Shown: positions 9,101 to 16,377, counted from the stretch's first letter. The stretch: 36,856 nucleotides of DNA from QHXQ01 sp036389375 (GCA_036389375.1 DASVQA010000192.1:1-36856), one strand, 5' to 3'. Program-made: numbers and translations. The notes: generated by a model not told the origin, from the sequence alone.

Positions 9101-9311
9101 TGTGCATCAGCGCGTGGTCAGGGTGTACGACACCGTCAGTCAGAAAGAGAACTCAATCCCCACCGTCTACTTGATCAAGCCGGACCAGTTACGCTACTGG
9201 ACGAGATCGATAGCTTTGCGGGATGCGGATGAGGTGGCTGCGGACCTTGTGCTCTGGCTTAACGAAGACGACGCTACACCTAAGGTAAAGCGGGAGAAGA
9301 AACTTGCATAG
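6150..9311 (+). CDS. N6-adenine DNA methyltransferase, type IIG/Eco57I-like
   Basis: The 1053-residue protein, counted from ATG 6150, carries amino-methyltransferase motifs in the gamma order. SGVYYTPGCIVDFML is motif X, D374-P-A-C-G-S-G (DPACGSGIFLVKA) is motif I and binds S-adenosylmethionine. NLFGVDIDPHAVRVASFSLYLAL is motif II, and YDLIVGNAPWG is motif IV, with NAPW (488-491) replacing the usual NPPY. The N-terminal about 340 residues contain EAPIAIVCEFQNR, reminiscent of a nuclease-fold core but lacking a clear E-x-K. The C-terminal half should hold target recognition. A longer in-frame start at 6054 overlaps the XRE gene and was not used. It is followed, with an 8-bp overlap, by a nuclease gene, giving a likely restriction-modification or related defence operon. 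Confidence 0.85.
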   Translation: MFIDTAHNQLGWPSREQILNPMGAGPSVYARLVKEKIGKALERRPDVRGLEVGVLTADPDADATEAPIAIVCEFQNRVSDDTLKEAHALAWNFSRSPLLITIEPHILRSWTCCEPPAEPDFFNTFDAEITDAKADLTDTSLARQAAESLHWTQFITGQFFRERADRFRRDRRADQMLLANLKYIRQKLHKLHLSYDCIHDLLARVIFIQFLFQRKDSTGQPALNENILKRLHNDGILSTTYHNLGEILANYDDAYRFFKWLNERFSGDLFPGQGATPKEREAEWKAEMQQVTPAHLSQLANFVSGKIQMEQGQLFLWEWYSFDAIPLEFISSIYEVFVGKDASGVYYTPGCIVDFMLDGVLPWDSVDWDVKILDPACGSGIFLVKAFQRLVHRWRKANNGQEPPARLLKKLLQKNLFGVDIDPHAVRVASFSLYLALCDEVDPRHYWQQVEFPRLRERQVVHADFFYEEKPLFRLHQDTPKYDLIVGNAPWGRNSATPEATIWAETNGWVSPYGDIGPLFLPKAASMCKPDGCVVMLQPAGSLIYNQVSTAKEFRRKLFTEFKVEEVINLSTLRFGLFRQAVSPTCIIALRPMPPDGQPLLYVCPKSTNTNEDDYRIVIEPHDSHFIYPREAAADSLLWSALMWGGRRDLAFVRELAHHPNLNKLRDRKLAKTREGVIRGNRGLKQRKILNRPILEEDNFPRADSLYLKASRLPLNEDPWTDSAASRDFTAFDLPQLLIKQSWQTEHGRFQAAVVRSDEELGGVICSQSYISVHVEEELLPELEAACLSYNSQVAVYFLLLTSGRLSSYRPEPLVSELLNVPIPEPRKGLLRGLRTLDDIDARVREVFQFKDSEWTLIEDLVNYTLPEFKEGEGSPGRQMTRRHDAPEDHKEPDLNDYCEYFLRVIKAGFGQDKNACATIYHDATERGQAFARLPIRMVAIHLDWPGRERVETEPLFDSFALWERLQELQKNFLEVQNADGNGFVHQRVVRVYDTVSQKENSIPTVYLIKPDQLRYWTRSIALRDADEVAADLVLWLNEDDATPKVKREKKLA

Positions 9312-9975
9312 AAGGCGCACCCTCACCGAGCTACGCAATTCGCGTCCTCCGAGCTTAGTGCTCCTGAAAAAGTGGAGCAGGGATTATTCCACAAACCTGC
9401 TCGGGCAAGTCTGGCAGGCGTACGATCTATTTCGCGCTGAGGTTTTATCAGGAATCAACGCCTCGAAAGCCGAAGACGATCTCGAACGGGACATTACAAT
9501 GTCCCTCGAACGTAGGATACGAAGAGTCATGACGGGGGACGAGCCTTACATCGTCCAACACGGTCCCTACGAGGAAGAGTCGCGCAAGCCGTCGCCAGCT
9601 CAACCGCCGCAGTATGACATCGCGTTCGTAATGAACGCGGACGAAAGAGTCATGTGGCCTTTGGAAGCCAAAGTCCTAAAATCGGATTCTCAAGCAGCAG
9701 TTGCCGCATACGCTGCCGACATAAATAATGAATATCTCACTTGCCGATATGCCCCTTTTTCCAGCGAGGGTGCGATGCTCGGCTACCTCATGTCAGGAGA
9801 TGAGAATGTGGCCTTCAAGAGCATCGAAGCGCGCGTGCCTTGCACGCTAACTCATCACCCTTATTATTTAACGCGCCAGCACAAGACATCGAGCCACGTA
9901 CGCAAAGTCCCATCGGGTAAGTCCTACTCTTGTGATTTCCGCTGCCATCACCTGCTCATGAGGATAGCGGCATAG
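9304..9975 (+). CDS. PD-(D/E)XK-type nuclease, probable restriction partner
   Basis: The 223-residue protein starts at TTG 9304, overlapping the methyltransferase stop by 8 bp. A good GGGAG ribosome site sits inside the end of the upstream gene, so translation is probably coupled. The core is Y-D105-I-A-F-V, a turn, then W-P-L-E121-A-K123-V-L, which fits the PD-(D/E)XK active site (D...E-x-K) with hydrophobic strands on both sides. Upstream, E57/E61 in AEDDLERDI could be the helix glutamate of the fold. The rest is not recognised. I infer that it provides DNA cleavage for the methyltransferase, either as a restriction enzyme or as an anti-phage effector. Confidence 0.6.
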   Translation: MHRRRTLTELRNSRPPSLVLLKKWSRDYSTNLLGQVWQAYDLFRAEVLSGINASKAEDDLERDITMSLERRIRRVMTGDEPYIVQHGPYEEESRKPSPAQPPQYDIAFVMNADERVMWPLEAKVLKSDSQAAVAAYAADINNEYLTCRYAPFSSEGAMLGYLMSGDENVAFKSIEARVPCTLTHHPYYLTRQHKTSSHVRKVPSGKSYSCDFRCHHLLMRIAA

Positions 9976-10095
9976 GTTGTGTTAGCTCCGACAATTACAT
10001 AGAAATCTGATGTAATTATGCTCTGACCCGTGTTTTGAGAGGTTTTAACTAACACTGAATACAGGCAAGCTATTCCTGATTCTCTCGTGCTGTCG
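9976..10095. repeat. AT-rich palindromes between the convergent nuclease and XRE genes
   Basis: A perfect hairpin, AATTACAT (9993-10000) with ATGTAATT (10010-10017), has a 9-base loop. It is nested inside GTGTTAG (9979-9985) and CTAACAC (10049-10055). It sits between two converging genes, so transcription stop is the simplest role, although no T-run follows. Confidence 0.4.
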
Positions 10096-10329
10096 TTAAT
10101 CAGACTTCAGTTTCCTGATGAACATCACCGGATCGAAGCCTACAACCTTCGACATCTCCAGAAACTCAACGACATCCATCTGCCGCGTCCCCAACTCGCA
10201 CTTAGAGACGTAGGTCTGAGGACGACCCAGCCGGTCGGCCACCTCCTGCTGCGACAGCCCGCTCTTCTTGCGCGCCTCCACCAACATCCGCTGGAAACGC
10301 ACGTAGGTCTCCTCCGAACCTGTTTTCAT
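10096..10329 (-). CDS. XRE-family HTH regulator of the transposition operon
   Basis: This 77-residue protein consists of an XRE helix-turn-helix: FQRMLVEARKKSGLSQQEVADRLGRPQTYVSKCELGTRQMDVVEFLEMSKVVGFDP. SQQEVA is helix 2 and TYVSKCELG the recognition helix. The start at ATG 10329 is the only reasonable one. It is divergent from the exonuclease-TniB-TniQ operon starting at 10530, and the 200-bp gap contains a TTAGCC/GGCTAA palindrome. A negative regulator next to transposition genes would be expected to limit movement of the element. Confidence 0.85.
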   Translation of the reverse strand: MKTGSEETYVRFQRMLVEARKKSGLSQQEVADRLGRPQTYVSKCELGTRQMDVVEFLEMSKVVGFDPVMFIRKLKSD

Positions 10330-10408
10330 GGTGCTCTCATCGGGAGATTTTCAAGCCCCAGAAACGTCCTGCCTTCGATGTGTAAGACAGCAAAATAATT
10401 CTTTTCTT

Positions 10409-10427
10409 TTAGCCGGTTTTAGGCTAA
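10409..10427. promoter_or_regulatory. Candidate operator palindrome between XRE and exonuclease genes
   Basis: TTAGCC (10409-10414) and GGCTAA (10422-10427) are perfect inverted half-sites separated by 7 bp. The site lies 80 bp upstream of the XRE start and 102 bp upstream of the exonuclease start. This size and position suit a dimeric XRE repressor. Binding is inferred. Confidence 0.45.
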
Positions 10428-10529
10428 GATGTAGCCCTCCCGTTTCACCGATAGGACGGCGTACAGCCCTCAAAACGCCGCTATGATCTAAGCCGTCAGA
10501 GTTTAATCGCCTATCTCCAAGGTGTCCAG

Positions 10530-11270
10530 ATGCTCAGGCGAATCTTCATGGATGTGGAATCGGTACCTCCGCCGGAGGAGTTTCGGGCTGAACTCAAGCT
10601 TGATCTCGTCAGAAAGCTCTGTCGGAAAAGCAGTATTTCATTGGCCGGTACAGACGAGGCAACGGACGAGCCGGGCAGCTGCACCGACGAGCTCTTTCGC
10701 CTCCTCTCGCTACACGCCGAGTATGGGCGCGTCCTGACAATCGGACTCATCATCGAACACGACTGGCAAGTAACCCACTTCGGACTCTTAGGCCGAGAAC
10801 GACCGTCCGGGCACTTCCACCTCAACGAGCACCGCACCTTGCGCGCCTTCTGGCGGCTGTTGCAAGATTTCAACGTGGGCCGCGATCTCATCATCGGCCA
10901 CAACGTTCTGGATTTCGACCTGCCCTTTCTTTATAAGCGCTCACGCATCAACCGGGTTCATCCGAGCGTCTTGCTCAGCTTCGCGCGTTATCGCAGTGCC
11001 CCTATCTACGACACGATGCGGGAATGGGCACACTGGAACCCACATGCCCCGCTCGTCGCGCTCGACCAACTCGCCGACATCCTCGGCGTCGGCCTCACCA
11101 AGACCGAAGGGATGGACGGCAGCCGCGTGTACGACGAGTTCCTCGCTGGCAACCACGACCGTGTGGCAACTTACTGTCTGCGCGATGTGGAGTTGGTACG
11201 TGCCATTTACTACCGGATGATCTTTCCCGAAGGCCCCGAGCCACAAGGAGTGAGCTCAAGCTATGAGTGA
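10530..11270 (+). CDS. DEDDy-type 3'-5' exonuclease, PolB-exonuclease-like
   Basis: The 246-residue RNase H-fold nuclease has all three exonuclease motifs visible: Exo I D8-V-E10 in FMDVESVPPP, Exo II with N125 and D130 in IIGHNVLDFDLPFL, and Exo III Y215-x3-D219 in TYCLRDVELV. The layout matches the predicted 3'-5' exonucleases related to the proofreading domain of family B polymerases, as a stand-alone protein. It overlaps the TniB gene by 8 bp, so the two are surely co-transcribed. Such an enzyme is not part of the standard Tn7 set (TnsA is an unrelated endonuclease). It occupies the place where tnsA and tnsB would normally precede tnsC. Its part in transposition, or in a repurposed function, is unknown. 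Confidence 0.85.
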   Translation: MLRRIFMDVESVPPPEEFRAELKLDLVRKLCRKSSISLAGTDEATDEPGSCTDELFRLLSLHAEYGRVLTIGLIIEHDWQVTHFGLLGRERPSGHFHLNEHRTLRAFWRLLQDFNVGRDLIIGHNVLDFDLPFLYKRSRINRVHPSVLLSFARYRSAPIYDTMREWAHWNPHAPLVALDQLADILGVGLTKTEGMDGSRVYDEFLAGNHDRVATYCLRDVELVRAIYYRMIFPEGPEPQGVSSSYE

Positions 11271-12162
11271 CGAATACAACCACTTAAACGAGAGTTCCAA
11301 GGAGGCGCTAAAACTCAGCACAGAGGAACGCATTGCCCGAATACGCGCGGCACGTTGGATCGGCTACACCCGCGCCAAGCAGATTCTCGACAAGCTCGAA
11401 GAGCTGTTGATCTACCCAAAGAAACACCGGATGCCGAACCTGCTGATTGTTGGTGACACCAATAACGGCAAAACAATGATCGCCAATAGGTTCGGCAATC
11501 AGCACCCAGCTTACAATAATCCGGACGGCGACGGCATCACGCTGCCGGTACTGATGGTTCAACTGCAAGCGACGCCCGACGAAGGGCGCGTGTATAACGC
11601 CATCCTGCAAAAGCTGTATGCGCCGCACAAGGAGAAGGAGCACCCCGATAAGAAGCTGTTTCAGGTTGTGCATATTCTGTCCCGAATCAACACCCGCATG
11701 CTCATCCTTGATGAGCTGCAACACATCCTAGCTGGCAATATGACCAAGCAGCGGCAGTTGCTCAATACAATCAAGTATCTTGGCACCGAGTTACAGATTC
11801 CCATCGTCGGGCTTGGCATTCAGGACGCCCTGAACGCCATCAACACCGACCCGCAGCTTTCCAATCGCTTCGAGCCCGCGCTGCTGCCCCGATGGAAGAT
11901 GAACGACGAATACCTGCGCCTGCTCGCCAGCTTCGAGCGCGCCCTGCCACTTAAGAAACCGTCGAACCTGATCGAGACCACTCTGGCGTTAAAGATATTG
12001 AGCCTTAGTGAAGGCATCATTGGCGAAATCTCTGCTGTCCTGACGGCAGCGGCCGTGCGGGCCGTCGAGACCAACAGCGAGTGCATCACAGTCAAGACCC
12101 TCGACGCCATCAACTTCATTCGCCCATCGGAGCGTAAGCGGGCGCAAGACGTGAATGTATGA
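11263..12162 (+). CDS. tniB: TniB/TnsC-like AAA+ ATPase
   Basis: The 299-residue protein fits TniB: Walker A G64-D-T-N-N-G-K-T71, Walker B MLILDELQH at about 146-153, a sensor region with GLGIQDALNAI, and SNRFEPALLPRWKM, the conserved TniB signature after sensor 1. The C-terminal lid is followed by a helical tail. In Tn7, Tn5053 and CRISPR-associated transposons this ATPase forms filaments on DNA, links the target selector (TniQ/TnsD/TnsE) to the transposase, and gives target immunity. The gene overlaps both neighbours: the exonuclease by 8 bp and tniQ by 8 bp. It is complete and its active-site residues look intact. Confidence 0.92.
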   Translation: MSDEYNHLNESSKEALKLSTEERIARIRAARWIGYTRAKQILDKLEELLIYPKKHRMPNLLIVGDTNNGKTMIANRFGNQHPAYNNPDGDGITLPVLMVQLQATPDEGRVYNAILQKLYAPHKEKEHPDKKLFQVVHILSRINTRMLILDELQHILAGNMTKQRQLLNTIKYLGTELQIPIVGLGIQDALNAINTDPQLSNRFEPALLPRWKMNDEYLRLLASFERALPLKKPSNLIETTLALKILSLSEGIIGEISAVLTAAAVRAVETNSECITVKTLDAINFIRPSERKRAQDVNV

Positions 12163-13360
12163 GTTATTAAAGAGCCTGTGGGATGAACCGGCGCGGATGA
12201 TCGAGCCGCAGGCGGTGTGGCCGGCGCGCGTGCGGCCGCTGCCGGACGAACTGCTCTCGTCCTGGCTGATGCGCCTCGCAATGGCGCACGGACTCAAGCT
12301 CCACAGCTTCTGCTCCATGGCTTGGCCGAAGAAAGCAATTTGGAATCGGGACATTGACAAGTCAGCTGACAAGTTGCTGATTAATGGCTTGGCGGCCCGC
12401 ACCGGTTATGCTGTGGCCGAAGTGCAGGCGACGACCTTGGCCGGCTATGAAGGCATACTCTATGAGAAGCACAACCCCTTCGGTAATACTGTCTGGCTTA
12501 TGCCCGTTGGCATTTACCATCGCACCCGCAGACACTTCGGGTTACAGTTCTGCGCCCATTGTTTAGCTGAAGACCGGATGCCTTACTGGAGAAGAAGATG
12601 GCGATTAGCGTTATCTACTATCTGCCACCAGCACGGTACCGTCCTTCAAGACTGTTGCCCGAAATGTGGCGCACCCGTTAACTTTCACCGGGCGGAGTTG
12701 GGTAACCGATGGCAGATCGTCGCCCGCTCGCTCACCCTCTGCCATTTGTGCCACTTCGATTTCCGCAAGGCTTTCGCTTCAGTAGGGCGTGAAGTCAACA
12801 GCACGGAAGCTCAGTTCCAGCAAAGGCTGCTAGATGGCATCGAGCATGGGTGGGTAGAGATACGAAAGGGCGACCGCGTTTATTCCCACCTATACTTTAC
12901 GGTACTACACCAGGTGCTGCGCTTACTGGCGACGGGTCCGAAGGCCGAAATGCTTCGCAACAAGGTCGGTCGTTTGTGTGGTCTAAAGCTGCCAGCGCCC
13001 CTTTTTTCCAGTAAAGGTGGGAGAGACATTGAACGACTGCGTGTCGCCCAGCGGCGTGACCTGTTGGTGCTGGCGGATTATCTACTCCGAGACTGGCCCG
13101 AACGGTTCGTCACATTCTGCCAGCAGCACCGAGTATGGAGTTCCACTCTCCTGAAAGACCTTGACCATGTCCCCTTCTGGTACTGGCGCGTGATTCACGA
13201 TTACCTTTATCGCACTTCTTACTGTCCATCAGATGAAGAAGTACGTTCAGCTATCAGATACGTTAATAGCACTGGCCAAGCCCTGTGTAAGAAGGCGATC
13301 TCGAAATGCCTCGGCGTGGATGATGCATTCCGCAAAAGAAAATTCCAGATAATTTTTTGA
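12155..13360 (+). CDS. tniQ: TniQ/TnsD-family target-selection protein
   Basis: This is a 401-residue protein. The N-terminus contains the TniQ signature (WPARVRPLPDELLSSWLMRLAMAHGL at about 22-47). A zinc-ribbon follows, with C133-x2-C136, then ICHQHGT (H158/H160) and CCPKCG (C168, C171); a second CHLC pair is at 196-199. The C-terminal about 190 residues are helical and basic and could bind the attachment site, as in TnsD proteins. TniQ proteins choose the target by binding DNA (TnsD type) or by joining an RNA-guided complex. No CRISPR or Cas gene is visible, so direct recognition of comM is the natural inference. It ends 65 bp before the converging TnsE-like gene. Confidence 0.9.
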   Translation: MYELLKSLWDEPARMIEPQAVWPARVRPLPDELLSSWLMRLAMAHGLKLHSFCSMAWPKKAIWNRDIDKSADKLLINGLAARTGYAVAEVQATTLAGYEGILYEKHNPFGNTVWLMPVGIYHRTRRHFGLQFCAHCLAEDRMPYWRRRWRLALSTICHQHGTVLQDCCPKCGAPVNFHRAELGNRWQIVARSLTLCHLCHFDFRKAFASVGREVNSTEAQFQQRLLDGIEHGWVEIRKGDRVYSHLYFTVLHQVLRLLATGPKAEMLRNKVGRLCGLKLPAPLFSSKGGRDIERLRVAQRRDLLVLADYLLRDWPERFVTFCQQHRVWSSTLLKDLDHVPFWYWRVIHDYLYRTSYCPSDEEVRSAIRYVNSTGQALCKKAISKCLGVDDAFRKRKFQIIF

Positions 13361-13424
13361 CCTCGAAATTAACAATAGCAGTAATCAAGCGGATGTAAGG
13401 TCTCAACGCCTAAAGTACGCATTA

Positions 13425-15347
13425 TCATGATGCAATCTTTTTTCGCTCGCTTGGGCCCTGCACTGTTGCCTCATCACCAGGATTCCTCGACTCATCAAGG
13501 TCTATTAATGGCACATCTGAAGCTACTTGGGCTATAACACCGACAACCTTCGACTGCATGTAGTCGAAAAATCTCCGAGCATGTTTCGTGGCATCTTTTA
13601 AATCATGCTTGAACGTTTCCTTTTCGAGATTTTTCAACTCCCAGTCTTGAATCCAACGGCCTCTTCTTTCCGCAGCGAAAGTAAGCACAGCGCGCAGCCG
13701 CCCCGCACCCACTTCAAGCAATCGGCTGTCATTAAGCAAGAGCATCGAGTAACGATCATTGTCATCATCTTCTCTGACTTCGATGTCAAAGAGATAGAAG
13801 TTGGTATTGTTATAACGGCAATGCCCGATCATCGCTTGTCGGCGCTGTCTTTGTTCATAATTAAGATAAGACCAAGTTAGCGGCCTTCTGCCAAAGAGTA
13901 TTGGGAAGTAAGTGCAACACTTGACTTCTGAGTTCTCGTCAGCGGCGTCTAAGAACACGAGACTCGTTGTGATGCCAGCAAGATTTTCCAGTTTACTTAA
14001 GATGGCACTAAAGTTAGCGAAGCGCGCAGGCTGGCGCGCCCTCTGATTATCTGCACCCGGCTCCTCAGTTTGTCTCCGTTCGTGCTGAGTGACGCTAACG
14101 GGAGCGACGATGTTTTCATTATGGTGACCGGCACCAGTTGAGAAGGTATCTATAGCTTCCGGCCCGTTTGGGCGAACGTCGCCTGCGCGTGTGTGATTCT
14201 CCGTATTCCTGATTTTTATCCCTTTGTTCTTGTTCCGCAGATCAGGGAAGCGTTCATGGTCCAACTCGATATCCGTCACTTCATAGTCAAGTGACGGCTC
14301 TTCAGTGTTTGTGATCAGTCGGTCGCCCTCTTCCCGCTCCGTTGGGCAGACGGGTGTCTTAATCGCGCCTTCATAAGCAACAGGGCGAGATGGGTCATGG
14401 TCTCCGGCCGGCGTACCATCGTTGTCGCGCGCCCAATTGAGCTGCTCGAACGGAAACGGGGCGGTGCAGGAAACGATGCGATAAACTAAAAAATGCCAGA
14501 TGCCATCGCTCGACCTTATCCATTTTCCCTGTACTGTCAGATCGGTGGTGCGCTCAAAAGGTGGGCGGGCTTCCAGTACCGCGCAACCTTCATTGACAGC
14601 GTTCCTGATGATGCTCGTGTGTATGTTGCGCGCATTGCGGTTGGCGATTAGATCAAAGGCACAACGGGCCACAATCCTCCTGTCAGCGTCTTTAATAATG
14701 TCACGCAGTTGGATAAAGCCTATCCCGTCCGTGCCAGGTAGTCTTGTCTTGTTTGGAGCATAGACATCATTAGCTTGGGTGCTCAAACCTCCACCGACAA
14801 TTGATCTGGTGAGTGGGGTGGAGTTCATATAGTAAAAGCGTGCGACCTCCACGCAAGGAATAATCAATTTCGATTTCTCATCTACATGGTGCCGCGCTTG
14901 GTCCAAATCAATGACTAGATACTTGGCCCTAACACGGCTAGTTGCTGAGGGATAATACTTGGTAGTTATCAAACTGGGGGCTCGGCGCGCATCCGTGATG
15001 TGAGAGGTCTCAGGTGTAATTAATAGCTCATCGAAGAACCCGAGCGTGTAAGAGGGAGTATCAAGTTGATGTCCGCCGCGCCACAGCGTGCCAATATGGA
15101 GGCAAGGCAACAGGCCCACTCCGACGCGGGTAATGCGCCGCGCACTATGTTGATAAGCTGACTTTTGCTTGATCGTTTGCGGATCGATTTCGGCGTCCCT
15201 AGTCGGGACGAGCACCACTTCGATAGTAGGCTCAGATGGCACCTGGGGGTTCAGATCCACTTGGCCGAACCATTCAATGCGCCAAATCCGATTGCGATTG
15301 TTGTCGAGGAATGCTTCGACCGTGTAAGTAGCGGGCAGTTTAGACAT
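13425..15347 (-). CDS. TnsE-like transposition protein
   Basis: This 640-residue protein lies directly inside the transposon end, with its start codon 85 bp from the tip. As far as I recall Tn7 TnsE, the proteins share spaced features: an I-P-x-(L/V)-E-(L/V)-A-R segment followed by an aromatic-rich helix and NS (residues 163-176); a PP...L-x-V-x-G-K...LV-x-x-IV block (about 262-292); an acidic, probably disordered linker (about 310-440); and a C-terminal domain starting F-A-x-F near 441 with strands FYLFDIEVREDD and a late helix FKHDLKDATKHARRFF. TnsE steers Tn7 into conjugating plasmids and replication forks through 3'-recessed ends and the sliding clamp. At 640 residues it is longer than Tn7 TnsE (about 540). 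Homology is inferred by eye. Confidence 0.55.
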   Translation of the reverse strand: MSKLPATYTVEAFLDNNRNRIWRIEWFGQVDLNPQVPSEPTIEVVLVPTRDAEIDPQTIKQKSAYQHSARRITRVGVGLLPCLHIGTLWRGGHQLDTPSYTLGFFDELLITPETSHITDARRAPSLITTKYYPSATSRVRAKYLVIDLDQARHHVDEKSKLIIPCVEVARFYYMNSTPLTRSIVGGGLSTQANDVYAPNKTRLPGTDGIGFIQLRDIIKDADRRIVARCAFDLIANRNARNIHTSIIRNAVNEGCAVLEARPPFERTTDLTVQGKWIRSSDGIWHFLVYRIVSCTAPFPFEQLNWARDNDGTPAGDHDPSRPVAYEGAIKTPVCPTEREEGDRLITNTEEPSLDYEVTDIELDHERFPDLRNKNKGIKIRNTENHTRAGDVRPNGPEAIDTFSTGAGHHNENIVAPVSVTQHERRQTEEPGADNQRARQPARFANFSAILSKLENLAGITTSLVFLDAADENSEVKCCTYFPILFGRRPLTWSYLNYEQRQRRQAMIGHCRYNNTNFYLFDIEVREDDDNDRYSMLLLNDSRLLEVGAGRLRAVLTFAAERRGRWIQDWELKNLEKETFKHDLKDATKHARRFFDYMQSKVVGVIAQVASDVPLIDLDESRNPGDEATVQGPSERKKIAS

Positions 15348-15360
15348 GATTGACGCGAGT

Positions 15361-15432
15361 GTGAGGTTCGCATCAATTACTGTATCAGTCGCGGATTTAC
15401 TTGTACAGTCTTATTTTTTGTTGTAGTTAACA
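15361..15432. mobile_element. Right terminus of the Tn7-like element with putative transposase-binding repeats
   Basis: Read inward on the minus strand from 15432, the tip is TGTTAACTACAAC, so the plus strand ends in ACA as for Tn7-type ends. Two related copies follow inside: GACTGTACAAGTAAAT and GACTGATACAGTAATT, spaced about 21 bp apart, the size and spacing expected of TnsB-binding sites. The five bases outside the tip, CCGCC (15433-15437), would be one copy of the target duplication. The other copy would lie beyond the window. Confidence 0.7.
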
Positions 15433-16319
15433 CCGCCGCCGATGAGACCCGCATCGCTGATCGTGTGGTGGGGCGAACGAAACGGACGCTCGCTGACAAG
15501 CCCCGTCCGCCCGGTCAGCCCCGCGACCGAGTGGATCTTGGTCAGTTCCAGCGCGGCTTCAAATTCGAGCGGCGGCAGAATGGTCGGCAGCCGCTTGGCG
15601 AGCATCGTCTTGCCCGAGCCGGGCGGGCCGATAAGCAGTATGTTATGCCCACCGGCCGAGGCGACTTCGAGCGCGCGCTTGGCGTGCTGCTGCCCGCGCA
15701 CCTCGCCGAAGTCCACGCCCGCGCGCAGGTCGGGCGCAAGCAGCGCCTGCGGGTCAACGCGCAAGGGCAGCGGCGGCGTGGGCGACGCGAGGGCTGCGAG
15801 CAGTTCGACCGCGCCGCGCAAGTCCGCTATGCCGTACACGTCAACGCCCGCGACGACCGCCGCTTCCCGCGCGTTCTCTTCCGGTAGGAGCAGATATTTG
15901 ATCTTCGTCGCGCGCGCACGGATGGCGATGGGCAGCGCCCCTTTGACGGCGCGCACGCGACCGTCCAGAGAGAGTTCGCCGACGGCGAGCGCGTCGGTCA
16001 GATGTCCGCGCGGGCCGAGGTCGCCGTTTGCGCCGAGAATGCCGAGCGCGATGGGCAGGTCGAAGCTCGCGCCCTCTTTGCGCACGTCGGCGGGCGCGAG
16101 ATTGATGGTCGTGCGATGAAATGGGAAGAAGAAGGCGCTGTTGTTGATGGCGGCGCGGATGCGTTCGCGCGACTCGCGCACGGCCAAGTCGGGCAGCCCG
16201 ACGATGGTCACGGACGCAGGGCTGTCGGCCTCGCCGCGTGTGGGCGTCAGATCGACCTCGATGTCCACGAGGTCGGCGTCAATGCCGTAGACGGCGGCAG
16301 ACTGCGTGCGGAAGAGCAT
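15411..16319 (-). pseudogene. comM: comM (YifB family Mg-chelatase-like ATPase), interrupted after GLIGGG
   Basis: ComM is a hexameric helicase-like ATPase that extends branch migration during natural transformation. Start ATG 16319 gives the family N-terminus (MLFRTQSAAVYGIDA). The N-terminal domain, the linker and Walker A (GPPGSGKTMLAKRLP) are present, followed by FRSPHHTISDAGLIGGG. The normal continuation with the Walker B motif and the C-terminal about 210 residues is missing. The frame instead reads six foreign residues (VNYNKK) from the transposon end and stops. The product of 302 residues, against about 510 normally, lacks Walker B and sensor motifs and should be inactive. The remainder of the gene presumably lies on the far side of the element. 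Confidence 0.92.
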
Positions 16320-16377
16320 AAGGGTGAGGCTCTCTTTCCGGGGTGTGCTAAGGCGCGGGGTAAGGGGCCGCGCCGGA

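Larger units (their letters stand above)
1..15432. mobile_element. Right-hand part of a Tn7-like transposon inserted in comM (left end outside window)
   Basis: Everything from the window start to 15432 appears to be one element. What is seen: comM breaks off exactly where a TGT...ACA-type terminus begins; the genes nearest that end are TnsE-like, TniQ and TniB/TnsC-like; the interior holds defence-type genes of varied GC; and the second half of comM is absent from the window. What is known: Tn7-like elements end in TGT/ACA, make 5-bp target duplications, use TniQ/TnsD proteins for fixed attachment sites, and comM is one such site (for example the AbaR-type islands of Acinetobacter). TnsA and TnsB are not in the window; they may lie to the left or be lost. 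Nested insertions within the region are possible, for example the inverted-repeat unit at 427-1283. Confidence 0.75.

Noticed and set aside
10096..15432. CRISPR-associated transposon
   Set aside because: TniB and TniQ are present, but there is no cas gene and no regularly spaced direct-repeat array in the window. The insertion is in comM rather than next to a tRNA with a guide match.
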